A DNA stretch of 15,185 nucleotides, taken from assembly GCA_026983935.1 (NCBI GenBank), contig JALSTC010000295.1, positions 1 through 15,185 of the forward strand. The letters are read 5' to 3'. Below the pieces are notes generated by a model that ran no database searches, was not told where the DNA came from, and saw nothing but the letters and a program-made list of their open reading frames with translations. Origin of the DNA: Ardenticatenia bacterium. Lineage in GTDB: Bacteria > Chloroflexota > Anaerolineae > Aggregatilineales > Ch27. The translations under genes were made by a program, and so were the position numbers. This document shows positions 14,281 through 15,185 of this stretch, in pieces; positions within the stretch are counted from its first letter, which is position 1; each line of letters starts with the position of its first letter.

Positions 14281-15167
14281 GCTTTGTCCTCTTTCTGTCG
14301 GGCAGCGTCTCCGCGATCGGGATAGACGCCAACATGATCTTCACGCAGGCGCAGCTTGACCCGGTTCTTCATGTCCAGCGCCTCGATATACGTCTGCGGA
14401 AGCTGCAGGCGTCCCACCCGGTCAAGGATGGCAAATTCTTCCTCGGAGATCGCCGCGCCATCCGTGCCGCGCCGCCGGATGACCTCCGTGCTGGTGCGCC
14501 CGTCGCGAAAGCCGACCACGCGATCCACCCGGCTGGCAACGGTGTAGTCATGCGTCACCACGACAACGGTCACGCCGTATTCCTCACTGAGCACACGCAT
14601 CGTCTCAAAGATGGCCTCGGCAGCTTCACTATCCACCTCACCGGTCGGTTCGTCCGCCAGCAGCAACGCCGGGCGGTTCGCCATAGCGACGGCAATCGCC
14701 ACCCGCTGCTGCTCACCACCGCTCAATCGATCGGGATGATGATTCAGGCGATCGCCCAGCCCGACACGGGTCAGCAGGTCACGGGCACGCTCACGCCGCT
14801 CACGGGCGCGGACATGATTGAGCGCCATCGGCAGCTCCACATTTTCCAGTGCTGTCAGGTACGGCAGCAGATTACGAGCCGTCTGCTGCCAGACGAATCC
14901 CACCACCTGACGGCGGTAGAGCACCTGCTCCCGACGGCTCAGATCGAGCAGGTTGTATTCTCCCACACGCACACGCCCCGCCGTCGGCACGTCCAATCCG
15001 CCCAGAATATTCATCAGCGTGGACTTGCCGGAGCCAGACGGCCCGACCAGGGCCATCATCTCACCCTGCGCCACCTGCAAATCCAGCCCCTGCAGGGCGA
15101 CGACTTCCAGATCAGCCACCTTGTAGATTTTGACCAGATTGTCGCATTCGATAAAGAACTCACCCAT
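14277..15167 (-). CDS. ABC transporter ATP-binding protein (MacB/LolD type) with C-terminal AbrB-like extension
   Basis: This 296-residue protein has a normal ABC domain up to about residue 226: Walker A GPSGSGKST (42-50), Q-loop at 94/95, signature LSGGEQQ (148-154), Walker B LLADEP (169-174) and switch His206. About 70 extra residues follow. Residues 243-284 read like an AbrB/SpoVT or MraZ-type strand-turn unit: an acidic lead-in, LDRVGRLQLPQTYIEAL, then RVKLRLREDHVGVYPD. The GRxxxP core is the hallmark of that fold. The rest of the tail is charged. Family length for MacB/LolD ATPases is about 220-240, so the tail is an addition. The start is ATG at 15167: an in-frame TAG sits two codons upstream and GAAGGG lies nine bases away. 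It is translationally coupled to the second ATPase gene. The tail identity is by eye only. Confidence 0.9.
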   Translation of the reverse strand: MGEFFIECDNLVKIYKVADLEVVALQGLDLQVAQGEMMALVGPSGSGKSTLMNILGGLDVPTAGRVRVGEYNLLDLSRREQVLYRRQVVGFVWQQTARNLLPYLTALENVELPMALNHVRARERRERARDLLTRVGLGDRLNHHPDRLSGGEQQRVAIAVAMANRPALLLADEPTGEVDSEAAEAIFETMRVLSEEYGVTVVVVTHDYTVASRVDRVVGFRDGRTSTEVIRRRGTDGAAISEEEFAILDRVGRLQLPQTYIEALDMKNRVKLRLREDHVGVYPDRGDAARQKEDKA

Positions 15168-15185
15168 ACCGTTCTACCCTTCACC

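Noticed and set aside
1..15185. Mobile elements, CRISPR arrays, phage or defence modules
   Set aside because: No transposase, integrase, regularly spaced repeats, terminal inverted repeats or defence-type domains were seen. All main genes fit housekeeping or transport roles.

Overview
The window reads as a moderately GC-rich bacterial chromosome segment, most likely from the Chloroflexota (Anaerolineae-like). This is inference from three things: an hrcA/CIRCE heat-shock locus next to a DnaK of the 'Gram-negative' length class; an AlkZ-related winged-helix protein whose sequence style I associate with that phylum; and a secreted BMP-family binding protein with no lipobox. No mobile element, CRISPR array, rRNA or tRNA is visible.

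Layout. (1) 1-582, plus strand: the 3' part of a metzincin-like zinc metalloprotease cut by the window edge. (2) 591-6408, minus strand: a complete ABC uptake operon of the BMP/nucleoside type, transcribed from right to left as binding protein, double-ABC ATPase, permease 1, permease 2, then an AlkZ-related gene. The ATPase and permease genes are chained by 4-8 bp overlaps, and a strong stem-loop separates the binding-protein gene from the rest. (3) 6609-6941, minus strand: thioredoxin with its own promoter and an intrinsic terminator. (4) 7053-13573, plus strand: the heat-shock cluster hrcA, grpE, dnaK, dnaJ, a small exported or membrane-anchored protein of unknown function, and prmA. A sigma70-type promoter with an extended -10 is followed by a canonical CIRCE operator just in front of hrcA. 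Hairpins after hrcA and between dnaK and dnaJ suggest that the cluster is expressed as several units. (5) 13570-15167, minus strand: two tandem MacB/LolD-type ABC ATPases. The first-transcribed one carries an extra C-terminal region resembling an AbrB/SpoVT beta-hairpin domain. Their permease is presumably beyond the right edge.

How the genes work together. HrcA should repress its own promoter through CIRCE and be released on heat stress. GrpE, DnaK and DnaJ form the Hsp70 folding cycle, and PrmA methylates ribosomal protein L11. The divergent trxA promoter lies back to back with the hrcA promoter, so two protein-homeostasis functions share a short regulatory interval. The BMP operon probably imports nucleosides or a related small solute. 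I see no clearly new multi-gene system. The least ordinary items are the ATPase/AbrB-like fusion, the unknown exported protein coupled to prmA, the AlkZ-related gene at the end of the BMP operon, and the RNA hairpins that partition the heat-shock cluster.
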